DNA of 64,000 bases from contig JAJEKV010000001.1 of the NCBI GenBank assembly GCA_021234155.1, positions 14,062,356-14,126,355 on the forward strand, in the 5' to 3' direction. The position numbers and the translations under genes are program-made. Below are positions 36,141-49,450 of the stretch, in pieces; within the stretch, counting starts at the first letter, position 1; each line of letters opens with the position of its first letter. The DNA comes from Isoetes taiwanensis (taxonomy: Eukaryota > Streptophyta > Lycopodiopsida > Isoetales > Isoetaceae). Under the pieces are notes generated by a model. That model saw only the letters and a program-made list of their open reading frames with translations. It was not told the origin of the DNA and did no database searches.

Positions 36141-36328
36141 CTGTTGATGATCATCTCGATGACGCAGAACATGATGATTTTGATGAGGCCATTAAACGTC
36201 TCAAGGTGGCACAAGGAGTCAGCAAGGTATGCAAGGCAGATGAAATTAACTGCGAGCAGTTAAACAAAAGTACAGCTTATATGAATAATTCTTTGCGCCA
36301 TGGGCCCATGACCAATGAAGATTGTTGA
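36141..36328 (+). other. Short coding-like stretch beside the transposon end
   Basis: An open frame of about 60 codons beginning VDDHLDDAEHDDFDEAIKRL and ending in a stop at 36328. The composition is protein-like (acidic, then KVAQGVSKVCKADE), but I do not recognise the family. It may be an exon fragment interrupted by the element, or chance. Confidence 0.25.
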
Positions 36329-36329
36329 A

Positions 36330-38520
36330 ATGTAACAACATTGTTCCCAAATGAACAGTGTTTAGATCAAACACAAATGAACAGTGATAATGATCACACA
36401 CAACAAGAAACATGAAAACGTTACTGCAAGTGCTGATCTTCCATTCATGAACTTCAACTTAAATATATAACATATGCAATATTCTTGCCTAGATTTAAGG
36501 CTTAACCTTCTTAATTCCTAACTACAAGGTAGTTCCATAATTTAAGCAATTAACAAATAACTAGGGCTAGGGGATTCTTTGAGGGAGATTGATCCTGCAC
36601 CGCATTGTTAGATTTTTTCCTAAGATCCAGCAAATACAACCTGTTATGAAATGTTGACAAGAAAATCTGAAGTATAGACAGTTGATTTGAAAGTTTTGTG
36701 ATTGCATATTTTCCTAGGTTGTTATGCATCTGAATGCATAAGATCCTAGTCTATGGTTAGTTTCTATTGTGATGTTTTCTTTTTGTACACAGAAAATTTG
36801 GGCCACAATGTATTATGGCTGATAACGCAATTTAATCCAATGGTTGAGATCTAGTATTAGCTTGTAAATGAGAAGATCCGTTTATTAAGGTGGTGGAGAT
36901 CTCCCACTTCCGAAAAGCACAGACCATAGATTGAGAGCCGTCTGTTTTGGTAGAAATTACCTCCCAAACTCTGCTTCAATGGAGTTGAAGCGATATAATT
37001 TTTCCAGACCAATGGTCGAATTTATATATTGAAATTTGCTTAATCAATACTCTATTGTCAGATTTAAAAAGAAAAATGAATAACATAATTGTTGGCATCT
37101 GATAAATGGCATAATTGTAAGTTACCATAATTCAAATAGACTAAAATAGCAACATGACTATAATAGTATGATTGGGACTTACACAAAAGAGAGTGTTGCT
37201 ATTGTACATGATACATTTGAGGACCATTGATGGCTAGATAAGAAGATTCTTTCGACGACATTTCATTAGCGTAATTGGGTTCTTATAGTGATTGAAACAA
37301 GGCTTAAATAGAGGCATAGAAGCAGATAACTAATTGAACTTTAATAATATTGTTGGCTTATCATTTAGCTTATGCCAATGAATGCTGGGTACTTTTATTA
37401 GTAGACAATAAGTATATTCTAATTCTACCTAAATGTTATGGGGAACCGATCAATAAATTGCATCTACTTAATATTGCAGATAATCATATTCTAATTGTGC
37501 CAAAATATTGTGAAAAAAGTATAACTTAGAGAGGTTATCGCTTGAATGAACGTTGCAAGAGCCTTATGATTGAAGTCTTGAACACATGAAAATAAATATG
37601 GAAAGTAGGTTTTTCATTGCTGGAGTAGGTTCCCAAACTATGCACAGTAATGCTGAGCACTCTAACTAGTAGATATTATGATTTGGGATGACCTTTAGCT
37701 AACGCTATATTCTGGCACATGTCTACAATACACTTTGGACCTTGCACAACCTTGGGTGTTTTGCCATTTGCATTCCAGGCATAATGGATAGCATAAAATT
37801 TCTCATACCTTGCAAGGTCTGCAAGAATTGGTCGCCAATATTTAATCTAGTAACTTTTATAATGTCCAATAGGCATCCACGATGATACATAAATATTGCC
37901 ATAATTAGGTCTAAAATGACATCTTTTGTATAGCCTAACCAAGTTAGAGTATCGTCATCACAAACCTGACTAAAACAAACAACATTTTGTTAAAAATGCA
38001 TTGACCTGGATTCGAATGCGGCTTTGTCTCGAGATCTTTGTCTCGTATGTAACAAGAAATCATATTATAAGATGCCCTGGCATCTTTTGAAGATGCAAAA
38101 ATTTGGTTCAATATTCCATAGTCACTACTTTGCATATTTTTTGCATAGTGACATATACTTGTTGATGGTATTCTTCTTTCAAGGCAGGGATTATGACAAA
38201 AACAATAGAGAAGGAGGGTAAGGGAGAGGGAGAAGGAGAAATGTTATCATGCCATATTGGCAGCATCTGATTGGACATATGGCGCACACACCATACCTCT
38301 TTGTTGGGTCCTACTCCCAACCACCCTATATTCTAAACGAGGTGCATCCTGGACTACCACAGTCGTCGGATTCGCCGGATCCTACGCCCCGGTCGTATGT
38401 TGGGGCCTCTGGGCACCTCTCGTTTCGCTTATAGTCATTTATGATGGGAGGTCCCCTATGATTTTGAAATATGAAATACGATTTCACCTAAGGTTTTGAG
38501 GGAATATCAAACCTCTATAC
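36330..38520. other. AT-rich intergenic stretch
   Basis: No convincing gene. A B-box-like GGATTCGAATGC lies near 38012 without a matching A-box. A short GC-rich patch at 38330-38420 has no recognised feature. Confidence 0.5.
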
Positions 38521-38533
38521 GGCTTTGCTGAAG

Positions 38534-38632
38534 ATTTTAAAATATGAAATACGAGGGCTCGAACCTCTAGCAAAATAACTCAATGTCCTAATAAAACTAC
38601 TTTAACCAATGTATCCAGTAAGCTAATGTGAT
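38534..38632 (-). other. tRNA-like sequence, possible SINE head
   Basis: The minus strand has an A-box-like TGGATACATTGG and, 52 bases later, a B-box GGTTCGAGCCC. A 20-base direct repeat around AATATGAAATACGA occurs at about 38461-38480 and 38534-38553, next to the B-box end. This suggests a retroposed or duplicated unit. No full tRNA fold is evident. Confidence 0.35.
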
Positions 38633-38951
38633 TATTTTTTATCTTGAATCTATGTTTTTTTCATAACAACCCATTCAATTGTTTTAGGGATATATGATCT
38701 ATGATTTCAAGAATTGTTATTTTTAGATCCATATCAAATCCCCCTGGAACCCCCTGTTATTTTGCTACATCTTTGTTTTATATTTTTTGTACAATTGGCA
38801 CCAGTTTGGACTTGGGTTCGACACTTGTTTTCTACAAGCGTTAGTACCTAGAGGATTTTGTAGGGATACTCTCACAATCTTGGTAATCATTAACCCTACC
38901 TAGCTATAGGATCAACAATATGATATTGGCAATATGGACCTCTAGATTCAG

Positions 38952-40508
38952 TTGACGCGTCCCCTACTGCGTGTGCGGTGCTCTCACAGATACAAACAGG
39001 AGTTCTTCCCCACACCAGCTCCATGCCGATCTGAGGCCCTCCACATATCAACGCACCCGCAAGGTCCCAAAGGAAGAGTGAAGGTGTCATTCTACCCTGT
39101 CTCCCCTCGGGGCCTACCTAGCTCGCGGGCGTAAACATACATGTCGGCATACCAACAGAATCCTCCATCCACCCGGAGGGGTGGTATATCAACATCTGCA
39201 TAGACAAAGTGTCAAGACATCACATGGGGATCCTACCCAAGGCTCGGACTCAAGGGTGATCCGGCGGCTTGGGTCTCCGAGTTCATTGCGCATGGAATTC
39301 ATGGCAATGGATTTGGCTGGCATAAGAACATGGCATAGGGTTGTCCACTCCATCCGCCCCTCCCGTGCACACTTTGCGTAGTAGGTGAAAAGTGTCGGGA
39401 CCTGATTTGTAGCCAGCCCGGATGCATAGCGAAGGGGCTATTCCTCGGTCTCATCCTCCCGATTCAGAGGGTGTAGGTATCACTCCCTCCGAGATCTACA
39501 TGCTAACTCAAGGTGACTAGAGGGCCCTTTGCCTGTGTGGACCGAACCCACTGGAAAGTGTACACCACTTCACGGGTGTGAGCCCATGCCTTACCCTTTC
39601 GGTGGTAAGCCATTAGACCCTAGTCACAATGATCCCCGGTAGGCTTTACACACCGTGGGGATCGCTCAAGAGTCGACATGAACCTCCTTCTTAGCCAGTC
39701 TGGCCCCTTCACCCACAACCAGGTGTGGCTCTTGTACACAGGCCGAATCTACAAGGCTAGAGAGGCTACTCTAGGAGCATCAACTACAAGCTTTAGGGCC
39801 TCTACCCCCTTCCCAATACAAGGAGTTCACAGAGATACATCATCCAAATACATCACGGAAGAACTAAAGAACTAGATCTAATCATAGAGTTAGGTTCTTT
39901 AGTTAGTGTCCGAGATCTAAGATCTAGATAGCTACTATGGGCAATTTAATAGTCTAAACCTCTCGATTCTATGACTAGAAGACGCGGTTTAAGCTATTAA
40001 ATTGACCAAATACCTGATCCTTGAGTGGCTCCTCCTGACTGAGTTCAACCATCCCGCCGAGTGATCGAATTGAGGGAACCGATGGCAATTAAACGGGCAA
40101 ATGTCACGGGGAGGCTTTTTGGCTCTTGGGGCAGCCAAAACTGAGGCTCTAAAAACCCTAAGGGCGAAAAAACTAGCAAGCTAGGGTTTTCCTACCCTAA
40201 ATAGACATGGGGGTTTAGGCTAGGGTTTCCAATTACCCAATTTGGCATGTGGGATAATGGAAAGGCCCCACTTGCCTTTAATGGCTAGGGTGGCAAAATA
40301 TGCCAACATGGAAGGTGTGCCCTCATTAATGTGCACATGTGCACATTAATAATATATGAACACTCCTAGCAAGTTGCCCCTAGGGCTACTTACCTGGCTA
40401 TCCGCTTAAGCGTACGCGTCGGTCGGAATTGGCGGTACGCTGTGATTGAGGCGCAGCACAAAGATAATGCCTCTTGGGACCGTGATATCTTGTCTTTGGA
40501 ACGTCACA
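38952..40508 (-). repeat. Chromovirus LTR 1, apparently solo, inside copia sequence
   Basis: The same 1.55-kb LTR recurs at 44223, 55790 and 61030. Its left flank is TTCAG (38947-38951). On the right, copy 1 reads TTAAATGAGG and the duplicate at 57351 reads TTCGTGAGG, both explicable as TTCAGTGAGG with a corrupted CAG. This gives a 5-bp target duplication and implies that a solo LTR inserted into the copia element. It includes the CATGTGCACATG-centred palindrome at 40325-40350 and several AAACCCTA telobox-like motifs. Confidence 0.8.
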
Positions 40509-42505
40509 TTAAATGAGGAGAATCACTCCTAATATAACTAATTCATAATTGTCAATCAATATTACGGTGAGTTTCTTTCCAAAGAGTATAATGCACCTTT
40601 GCAATTGCTAGAAATATAAATAACTAACTTCGATTCAATTAACAATTGAGCACACAATCGATTTTCATATATTCCCAAACAAGGCAAGATACAATATATG
40701 CTTCAGATTTTCTGAGCAATTCTAGAACCTGTAAGAAGGTATACAACTATAAGACTAAATTTCTGGAATTTGCAATTGTGTCCAAAGATTGAACATAAGT
40801 CCCGAGTTTGCGGATACACGACAATTTCAACTTACACTGTTTGTGTATCTTTATGGTTCTAAATAATAGGAAGCCATACAAGGAGAACCTCATGCATCAA
40901 ATATGCACGCTTATTCGAAAGCCCGGTTCAAGAAACCTGAAATTTGTGTTCAATCTTTGAATGTACCTCTGGAATTACTGATTATTGGTTGCCCTTAATG
41001 AACTTGTTTTGCTTTCGGCTCATATCCTATTTGCAATCCGAGTAAATCGTCCCGGAGAACCTCTGCCCTTAGAAAAAAAATATTGTCTCCTTGTTTCAAT
41101 CAAGGAAAACTCCCATCCAAGGAAAACCCGACTGCTTTTTTTTAATTACGATAAAATCTTTCGCTGATCTTAGTCTTAAATATAGTGCTAACAATGTGAA
41201 GAGATCTTTGAAAAATTGGTTCAATGATCGACACGCAAGAAGCCGACCTGTTTTTCTTCTTCTGCCTCCTTTTTGTAATTCCTCCCTTCCTTCTATTTCT
41301 CCTATTAGATTGGGATCTTTGCCACGGGGATAGATTATGGGAAGCGGTGAGGCAAGCGATGGATGGATGATCGGCAAGGCATGATTCAAGGGAATGCAGA
41401 TACAGAAGCGGTAGAACGTATGATTTCCGCAAACTGAGGTTTATTAGTTATTAAATACTCACGTGGCCAACAAGAAATCTTTTAACTTGTCCAGATTTCC
41501 GATGAACAAAAATGTTTAGGGTTCTTTGAACCGTAAAAAAACGTCATGGCTTTCTCCCCCCTTTTTATTTTTTTTTAGGCTATAAAATTCATATTTTTTT
41601 CCTTGTGTGCCCATATTTCAAATGATAGCCATATAGAACAATATCTAGAACAATTGGGTATGCCATTGCCATATGTGGATGGATTCAACAGTAGTAGTCA
41701 GGGAAATTAGAACCTTTTCTTTGTGTGCCTATTCCAAGTGATAGCCATATAGAACAATTGGGTATGTCGTTGTCATGTGGAGCACAATAAATGCAGGATG
41801 GGTTCATCATAGTCGGAAATTAGAACAAGGAAACGACCCGACTAACCATGTCTTTGAAGGAAAGATAATCAGAGCATAGGAAAATAGCATGTTTTGGATG
41901 ACTGAATGTGTTTTTATCAGAAGACCTATATATTATACAGGGATCTAAGGTTGCACAGTATATGAAGGTGCAGAGACATGTGAACCTGATACTTAACCTA
42001 GGTTTCGCGAAGGTGCATTATTATTGTGCATAGGGTCGAAATTCCCTAAGGTCGAAATAAGGAAATCTAAAGGCGTATGGTTAATGGTTCGATAAAAAAC
42101 CGCTAAGTTAACCCATGATATATTTGGCGGTCAAATCTTTGTTTAAAAATTTAGCAAGTGACCAAGTTAGAAACGAGAAGCTTGAGGCAAATCACAGTGC
42201 CGATCAATTTGGATCGGTCTTAGGAGTAAACTAAGGATAAGAAGGATTGTAATTGTGTGATATTTTTGAACTGTGAAAATTTGTGCCGGATCCATAAGTT
42301 TATGGATGCCGTATTGTCGGGGTAAGATAGTTTATGCCAATGAATGCCGATTCATAAAATATTGCTCAAATGCTCAAATATTGTATTTCAATGGTTTAAG
42401 TTTTTCATTTGGGCTAAAGTTGTAATAAACTTTGTGTAAGATGTGATAAGAATTGAGGAAAGGAAATTAGATTTTGATTGATCTATTTCTAACCAAATTC
42501 TATCA
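40509..42505 (+). repeat. Ty1/copia 5' LTR, first copy (left part lies beyond LTR 1)
   Basis: This sequence ends just before a tRNA-iMet primer site and is repeated at 57351-59332. A TATAAAA-like GCTATAAAATTC lies near 41580. The short open frames on both strands here are not genes. The LTR start is not resolved, because LTR 1 is inserted in it or beside it. Confidence 0.65.
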
Positions 42506-42507
42506 AT

Positions 42508-42518
42508 TGGTATCGAGC
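42508..42518 (+). promoter_or_regulatory. Copia primer binding site, first copy
   Basis: TGGTATCGAGC corresponds to the tRNA-iMet site TGGTATCAGAGC with the A of CAG missing. The duplicate at 59334 is perfect. Confidence 0.8.
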
Positions 42519-42545
42519 TATAGATCCAAATCACGCTTTGCAATT

Positions 42546-44222
42546 ATGTCAAGTAGATTTGGTGCCAACTTGCTTAGTGTTTGTTGAAGTATTCAAAGGT
42601 GAAGGTGGTTTCCAGATATGGAAACAAAGTATTCGTGGAGGTTCTAGAGTTTGAGAACACAGTGGTATTTGATTGATCCAAACTCGAAGAAACGTGTTGT
42701 TACTAATGTGAGTCTGAGGGGTTAGCCAATGCGAGGAGGAGCTAGTTCTAGCTCAAGCAGGGCTCCACCCGGTTGGTGGAGATGTTGAGGCAGTAGAGGG
42801 AGAGAAAGTGGAAGTGCAACAATTGCAAAACGAGTCCTCAAGTTGATGAAGCTCTCAAGATCAAGGAAGCTCAAGCCATCATTTGTTTGCAAGGTCGAGT
42901 CTTTGTGATTAAACTGAAACTTAGAGGCTTAAGTCCAAGTGATATGTGGGCATACATGATTAAAAATTATGAGGCTAAGACCTCATCACCGCGGATCGAT
43001 GTCTTTGGAGAAACAACTAAGGAAATTAAAATTGCACGAAAAGGATAATATCACAGATTTCCTTGATAAATTTGATTCTATCATAGCAGACTTAGAGGGA
43101 GCAGGTGTGATTTTGAATGAACAGTATCAGCTGCTGGCTATCTCAAGGGCAGTGTCACATAATGCATACTTGGCTACGTTGTTAAGGAATATAGCTAAGA
43201 CTAAAGAGCAGGCAATCCAAATGATACGAACTGAGTTTGAACAAAAGCAAATAAGTCTTGAAGAGGAAGATCAGGCCACTGAGGTTTTGTACACAGGAAA
43301 GTACAAAGGGAAGAAAGAAAATGTTGACAGAATAGGACCTTGCTACAGCTGCAATAATTATGGTCATCTTAAGGCAGACTGCCCCAAGGGGAAAAGGAAA
43401 TCATATGTTACAATTGTGAAGGTAAAGGGCATTTTGCCTTCAAATGTTCTAGTCCAAGGGGACAGAGTTTCAGAGGAAAGGGCAGGGGCAGGGGTAACCG
43501 AGGGGGTGCAAACCTTAAAGCAAAAGGAGCAAACAAGGCAACACCTACCTTAAACCTGACACAAGGGACACAAGGTGATGAAGATGAATAGAATGAAGAC
43601 GAGGAGGTAAGTCTTTCAAAATTATGCCATCTCGTTCATGATGTAAATAATCATAACATGATGATTATAGATTCAGGAGCTGAGAGGACAGTGACATCCT
43701 CTCCACACTTGTTAAAGAATTGCACAAAAACAAAGGGAGGACATGTTCAGCTGGGCAATGGAGATTTGCAAGAGATTGAAGACTCTAGAATTCTTGAACT
43801 CTATGATTTAGATGGGAAGGCAGTCAAACTAGAAGATGTTTTGTGTGTTCCAGGATTAATTAGAAATCTGATTTGGTTCACCAGACTTTGTAGACCTTGG
43901 TTACAAAGTGTTGTTTGAAAAATTACAATGTAAAGTGTTTTTCAACAATCAATTGAAATTTATTGGAAAAAGAGTGGACAATTTGTTTGGTTTAAGCATT
44001 GATCAATGTCTTCCCAGTTTGAATGTTGTAACATGTGCAAATGTCAAAACCTGGCATGAGAGAATGTGTCATGTCAATTCAAAAACGGTGCAGCTTATGT
44101 TGAAAAAGGGGCTGATCAAGGGCACTGAACTAAAGGATGAGCAATTTAAATGTGTAGGATGCCTTTTGGGCAAACACAGACTTCCATTTAAGAAGTCAAC
44201 AAAAAGAGCAAAAGGGGCTTTG
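42546..44222 (+). pseudogene. Ty1/copia gag-protease-pre-integrase, first copy, cut by LTR 2
   Basis: Start MSSRFGANLL. The Gag region includes KLRGLSPSDMWAYMIKNYEA and YLATLLRNIAKTKEQAIQM. Zinc knuckles are CYSCNNYGHLKADC (about 43341-43385) and CYNCEGKGHFAFKC (about 43407-43450). The protease follows with IIDSGAERTV. The pre-integrase HHCC domain reads WHERMCHVNSKTVQ and CVGCLLGKH. The reading ends at KRAKGAL, where chromovirus LTR 2 is inserted. The frame is interrupted near the start (42575), at a TAG at about 43589, and at 43875. Most of these breaks are absent from the second copy and sit at CAG/CTG sites. Confidence 0.9.
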
Positions 44223-45776
44223 TGTGGCGTCCCCTACTGTTATCACGGTGCACTCACAGGTATACAAGCGAGGAGTTCTTCCCCACACCAGCTCCATCGC
44301 GTCTGAGGGCCCTCCACATATCCTTTGCACCCGTAACGAAGTCTACGATTAGGAAGAGTGAAGGTGTCATTCTACCCGTCTCCCTCGGGGCCTACTAGGC
44401 TGCCCGGCGTAAACATACATGTCGTTAGCACATACATCAACATCTGTGACCATCTCGAAGGATGGTCCTCCTCATATCTGCATAGACAAAGATCAGCCAC
44501 ATCACATAGGGGATCCTACCCAAGGCTCGGACTCAAAGGATAACCGGCGGCTTGGGTCTCGAGAGTTCGTTGGTGCATGAATTCATGGCAATGGAATTGG
44601 TGGCATAAGAACATGGCATAGGGTTGTCCACTCCATCCGCCCCTCACATTGCACACTTTGCGGAGTAGGCTGAAAAGTGTTGGGACTATTTGTAGCCAGC
44701 CGGATGCATAGCCAGAAGGGGCTATTCCTGGGGTCTCATCCTCCCGGTTCGAGGGCGGTAGGGATCACTCCCTCCGAGATCTACATGCTAACTCAAGGTG
44801 ACTAGAGGGCCACCGCCTGTATTCGATGAACCCACCTGGAAAGTGTACACCACTTCACGGGTGTCGAGCCCATGCCTTACCGCACTTCGGTGGTAAGCCA
44901 TTAGACCTAGTCACAATGATCCCCGGTGGGCTTTACACACCAGGGGATGGATTAGGAGTCGAACATGAACCTCCTTCTTAGCGGTCGGCCCCTCCACCCC
45001 ACAACCCGGGTGTGGCTCTTGTACCACAGTAGAATCTCGATTGTGCTAGAGAGGCTACTCTAGGAGCATCAACTACAAGCTTTAGGGCCTCTACCCCCTT
45101 CCCAATACAAGGAGTTCCAGGAGATACATCAACCCAATACATCACGGAAGAACTAAAGAACTAGATCTAATCATAGAGTTAGGTTCTTTAGTTAGTGTCC
45201 CAGATCTAAGATCTAGATAGCTGCTATGGGCAATTTAATAGTCTAAACCCTCGATTCTATGATTAGAAGGCGGTTTAAGCTATTAAATTGACCAAATCTG
45301 ATCCTTGAGTGGCTCCTCGACTGAGTTCAACCATCCTGGCGAGCTGATCGAATTAGGGCCGGTATGGCATGGGCTTGGCAGGCGTCACGGGGGCGGTTTT
45401 GGCTCCCAGGGGCAGCCAAAACGAGCTCTAAAACCCTAAGGGCGAAAACTAGCAAGCTAGGGTTTCCTACCCTAAATAGACATGGGGTTTTAGGCTAGGG
45501 TTTCCAATTACCCAATTTGGCATGTGGGATAATTGGAAGGCCCCACTTGCCTTTAGTGGCTAGGTGGCAAAATATGCCAACATGGAAAGGTGTGCCCTCA
45601 TTAATGTGCACATGTGCACATTAATAATATGAACACTCTAGTAAGTTGCCCCCTAGGGCTACTTACACAGCTATCCGTTAGGCATTACCGTCAATCGAGG
45701 TGGCGTGGTATGCAGCGTGGCGTGGGATTACAATGTGCGTCACGGGAGCGTATCTTTTTGTCTTTGGAACGTCACA
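44223..45776 (-). repeat. Chromovirus LTR 2 (3' LTR of the complete element)
   Basis: The ends are TGTGGCGTCCCC on the left and GGAACGTCACA on the right. On the minus strand this is TGTGACGTTCC...CA, the TG/CA form of an LTR. It is preceded (minus strand) by a polypurine tract and followed by the 5-bp CTTTG site. The 26-bp palindrome lies at 45600-45625. Confidence 0.9.
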
Positions 45777-45790
45777 TTCTCCCCACCTTG
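45777..45790 (-). promoter_or_regulatory. Chromovirus polypurine tract
   Basis: The minus strand reads CAAGGTGGGGAGAA immediately before the LTR. It primes plus-strand DNA synthesis. The same tract lies at 62571-62584 beside LTR 4. Confidence 0.8.
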
Positions 45791-46616
45791 AAATGATGTC
45801 TTTGTCCGCGACATCGTGGGTCTCCCACCTTGGGATCTTCCCTAACTTGCACCTACGCAATCAGCGTGATACCTACAATATAATCTTTATACATTTATCC
45901 GCGATTACTCTAAGGTAATTACTTTTAGAACATTATTACGTTATTATATTATGGAATACTTATCAATTCATAACACCATTAACAAGTTATTCACTATGTT
46001 AAGTTAGACAAAATTTCAACATTTCATATCTATAATTCTTGTCAGGGTACTCTTCATTCCTTGCAACACATTCCAACAAAACTTGTGTTTTGCAAGTCTT
46101 ACATCTTCGACCTCCTTGCCCTCCGGATGCTCTCTTGGCTGCAGTCGACACTCGTTAGTCAGTTAATTATTAATTAAAATTTTTGGTTATATGGTGACCA
46201 CCCCACCTATCTACATGAGTGCATGGCTAATCTCCGTAGGAAGAGGATGAATCTTCCATAATGGCCGTGGAGGCAGCCTATATGCCTATATGCCACTCAT
46301 GCCTACACCTCTAGTTGCCCAACAGGAGGATATCCTTCTCGCGTGGGTGAAGAAGGATGGATTCCTCCTATCAAAGCATATATGGGGCTAAAGGTGCTTT
46401 CCCTATCAATGCATTCCTTAATGACCTCTTTTCTCTGGTAGTCTCCTTAGTGGGACGATGATAGACTTTCTAATCTACCTTCCACTGCACCGCCCAGCGG
46501 AAACGCGGTCATGCCTTCATTGACATTACACCAGCCCCTAGAGATCACCGTAGTGGTCTCATCATTCGATGCTTGGCGCATCGCGACCCATACCAAGCAT
46601 AGGTTGCATCGTGGAA

Positions 46617-46973
46617 TTAATCTATACAAGAATTAACCTCATAAAATCGACATGCACGAGCGATTTCTTGGAGATGACCTTGCCGTCCCATTGCTCCATA
46701 AATTGTGGATGCTTGCTTTACTAAATCTTTCTTAAGTACCCACGTGGCGTCTTCCAGCGGTAAAGTTTTCCACTTGACCAAATCTTTGGGAATTCTGATC
46801 TCCTGCGTTTTCTTGAAAGCTTTATCAAGAATCAATGCGGGACTATTTCCAGCTTTTCCTCCGTCATTTCCAACAACGTTGGAGTGTCCAAGACCGTGCG
46901 GATTTGGAGTATGCTTCTTCAACAAACTCACGTGGAAGACCTTATGAATCTTTAGGTGTCTTTGCAAATCCAA
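46617..46973 (-). pseudogene. Integrase C-terminus with chromodomain
   Basis: The block HKVFHVSLLKKHTPNP marks the end of the integrase. The chromodomain follows: LILDKAFKKT, VKWKTLPLEDATWVLKK. The cleaner second copy (63420-63989) reads LVKWKHLPVEDATW. Chromodomains of this type direct integration to chromatin carrying modified histone H3, by family knowledge. The C-terminal tail after LVKQ shows frame damage relative to the other copy. Confidence 0.85.
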
Positions 46974-46979
46974 CTTGTA

Positions 46980-47900
46980 GGATTGATTACCTACTCTCTT
47001 GATTATTACGAAGGGTCCAGCCCACCTTGGAGCAAGCTTCTTGCAATTGCCAATCCCGAGCCGCTGCTTTTACCTTTATCTTGAGCCATACATCATCTCC
47101 AACTTTGAACTCTCCGGTTTGTTCGATGCTTGTCGGCGATGCTCTTGACGACTTCTTTGCTGCTGGCGGTAACCTCGAACTTCTTCCACGAGCTGCTGCA
47201 TATCGGCCAACATCTGGCTTTGCGAAACTTCTACTTTTGACCGCGGGGTTGTGCCAAAATGTGCGGAGTTAGGCAATCGATAGCCATAATTGATCATAAA
47301 TGGCGACATTTGGGGCCGATTCTGCTTGGTGCTATTGTATGCAAACTCCACCAAGTGAATAAATTCTTCCCACATACTTTGCTTATTCGGACATAGTTTC
47401 TTAGCATGTCTTCTAAGATCTGTTGGTCCGCTCCGATGCAGCCGTCCGTCGAGGATGATACGCCCGTGCTCATGGATAGCTTGGTGCGAATCGTTAAAGA
47501 AAGAGGTCTTGCCAAAAGGCACTCATGAACCGGGTCCACAGTGGGAGATAATCTCCCTTGGCATGCCATGAAGCACGAAGATCTCTTTGGTGAAGAGCTT
47601 TCTTTGTATCCATAGGCTGTATCGTGGTCACGCAAGGCACAAAATGTGCCATCTTCGACAACTTGTCGACCACTACCATCAAGGCATCCTTGCCTCTCGC
47701 TGTTCTTGGGAGTCCTGTGATGAAATCCATGCTTTGATGACCTCCCACTTAGCGTTTGGCACGCTAATGGCTCTAATGCCCACGGAATTGAAGCTGCTCC
47801 GCCCTTCGTCTGGCGGGCATAGGCGACATTCCTTGATGTAGCGAGCTATTTGCTTCTTCATTCACGGCCAATAATAGGCTGCTGCGCTTTTTGAAATATG
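46980..47900 (-). pseudogene. Chromovirus integrase, zinc finger and catalytic core
   Basis: The zinc-binding part (ARYIKECRLC) is at about 47860-47680. The core shows [20 protein letters not shown] with the first Asp, then [13 protein letters not shown], and further on WEEFIHLVEFAYNSTKQ. Several frame changes occur, for example near 47500 and 47680. The piece at 47522-47076 ends in the basic region after the core. Confidence 0.85.
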
Positions 47901-47975
47901 TTTTCATGAATCCATGACCCGGCTATTGGGCTTTGTGCGTGTCATGGAGGATCAACTTCCTTACACCCTGATGAT

Positions 47976-49450
47976 TCAGTTCGCTGATAACTTGTTCTTA
48001 TGGTATAACGGGTTGCCTTCCTTCTTATAATGCTTGAAGGCCTCCCGCTCTTTATCTGTTCTAGCCTCCTTAGAGAGGCTTGCCCATACTTCCCTGAAAT
48101 CCACATCCGTTGGCAAGGACTCTTCAATCTTCTTACCAAAGTCGCTGGAGAGCGTCGAAATTGCATTGCAATGCACTCTAGTTGTCAGGGGATGCCTTGA
48201 AAGCGCATCTGCTACCACATTGAGCTTCCGGCTTGTAGACTATATCAAAGTCATATTCTTGAGGAACTCCATCCATCTCCGTTGCCTCGGATTAAAGGTG
48301 TGGTTGCGTGAATACATATTGGAGCTCGATGATGGTGGTATCAATTGGAACTTCCTTCCCAAGAGATAGTGCCTCCATATTCTTAATGCCACTGACAACC
48401 CCAAGCAATTCACAGTGCGTCGCGTTGGGTAGCGCGTCTCGGCGTCGTTCATCTTTCTGGAATCATACACGCTACCACACGCTCTTCTTGCATAAACCTT
48501 TGCTGTAGCTATCTTACTGCATCTGTTGCTACAAGCTTATCTTTCTCGAGAGTCCGGCAAGGTCAAGGCAGTATGTCGTCGAGCTTCTTTCAACAATTCA
48601 AACCCCTTTTGGGCTTTCTTGTGCCAATGCTCTACCCGGTCTTTCACCTTCTACGCCCTCGTCGGTCTGTTAATCCGGGCTGCTATCTTAGCAAAGTTCT
48701 TCACGAACTTCTGTAGTACCACAACTAGGCCAGAAAACTTGACCTCGTGCACATTCTTGGCCCGCCCTTTGAATTCTTGCTTCAATCTTGGCGGGGTCGT
48801 CGAGATGCCTTCTGCTGAGATCACATGACCAAGGTATTCCACCTTCTCCGTTGCGAAGTGGCACTTCGACAACTTGGCGTACAACTGGTGCCTCTTCAAC
48901 TTCTCTAGCACCCTTCTCAAGTGTTGCACGTGTTCTTCAAGGGATCTGCTATACACCAAAATGTCATCAAAGAAAACAATCACAAAGGTGTCGAGGAACT
49001 CCCTGAAGATATCGTTCATGAGCCTCATGAACGTTGCGGGGGCATTTGATAAGCCGAAAGGCATCACCGTGAACTCATAATGCCCATCACCAGCGTCACG
49101 AAGGCGGTCTTGTGGATATCTTCCTCCTTTATCCGTATCGATGATAACGACCTTAAATTCGATTTTGGAGAAGATCTTTGCTCCTTGAAGCTGATCCATC
49201 AAGTCGTCGATCTTGGAAGCGCATACTTGTTCTTAATGGTGTGCTTATTCAACATGCGTAGTCTATGCATCCTCAAAGATCCATCCTTCTTCTTGACAAA
49301 AAGAATGGGCTCAAACGGCGGAGACACTAGGTCTAATGAAACCTAGGTCGAGCAGCTCCTGCAAATTACTTCTTGACTCCGACAACTCCTGCGTTGTCAT
49401 TCTATATGGAGCCTTGCTTGTAGGCTTTGTTCCCGGTTCGAGTGCTATCT
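47976..49450 (-). pseudogene. Chromovirus reverse transcriptase and RNase H
   Basis: The N-terminal RT is at about 49330-49200 ([26 protein letters not shown]). The main part reads YEFTVMPFGLSNAPATFMRL and the catalytic FFDDILVYSRS, then CHFATEKVEYLGHVISAEGI. RNase H is degraded at 48470-48240. VADALSRHP at 48218 marks its end. The frame breaks lie mostly beside CTG/CAG. Confidence 0.88.

Noticed and set aside
35698-36328. 128-158-codon open frames rich in His/Arg/Thr
   Set aside because: They are by-products of short palindromic subterminal repeats; only the last ~60 codons past 36140 look protein-like.
37990-38060. Third tRNA-like element
   Set aside because: A B-box-like stretch is present but no A-box at proper spacing.
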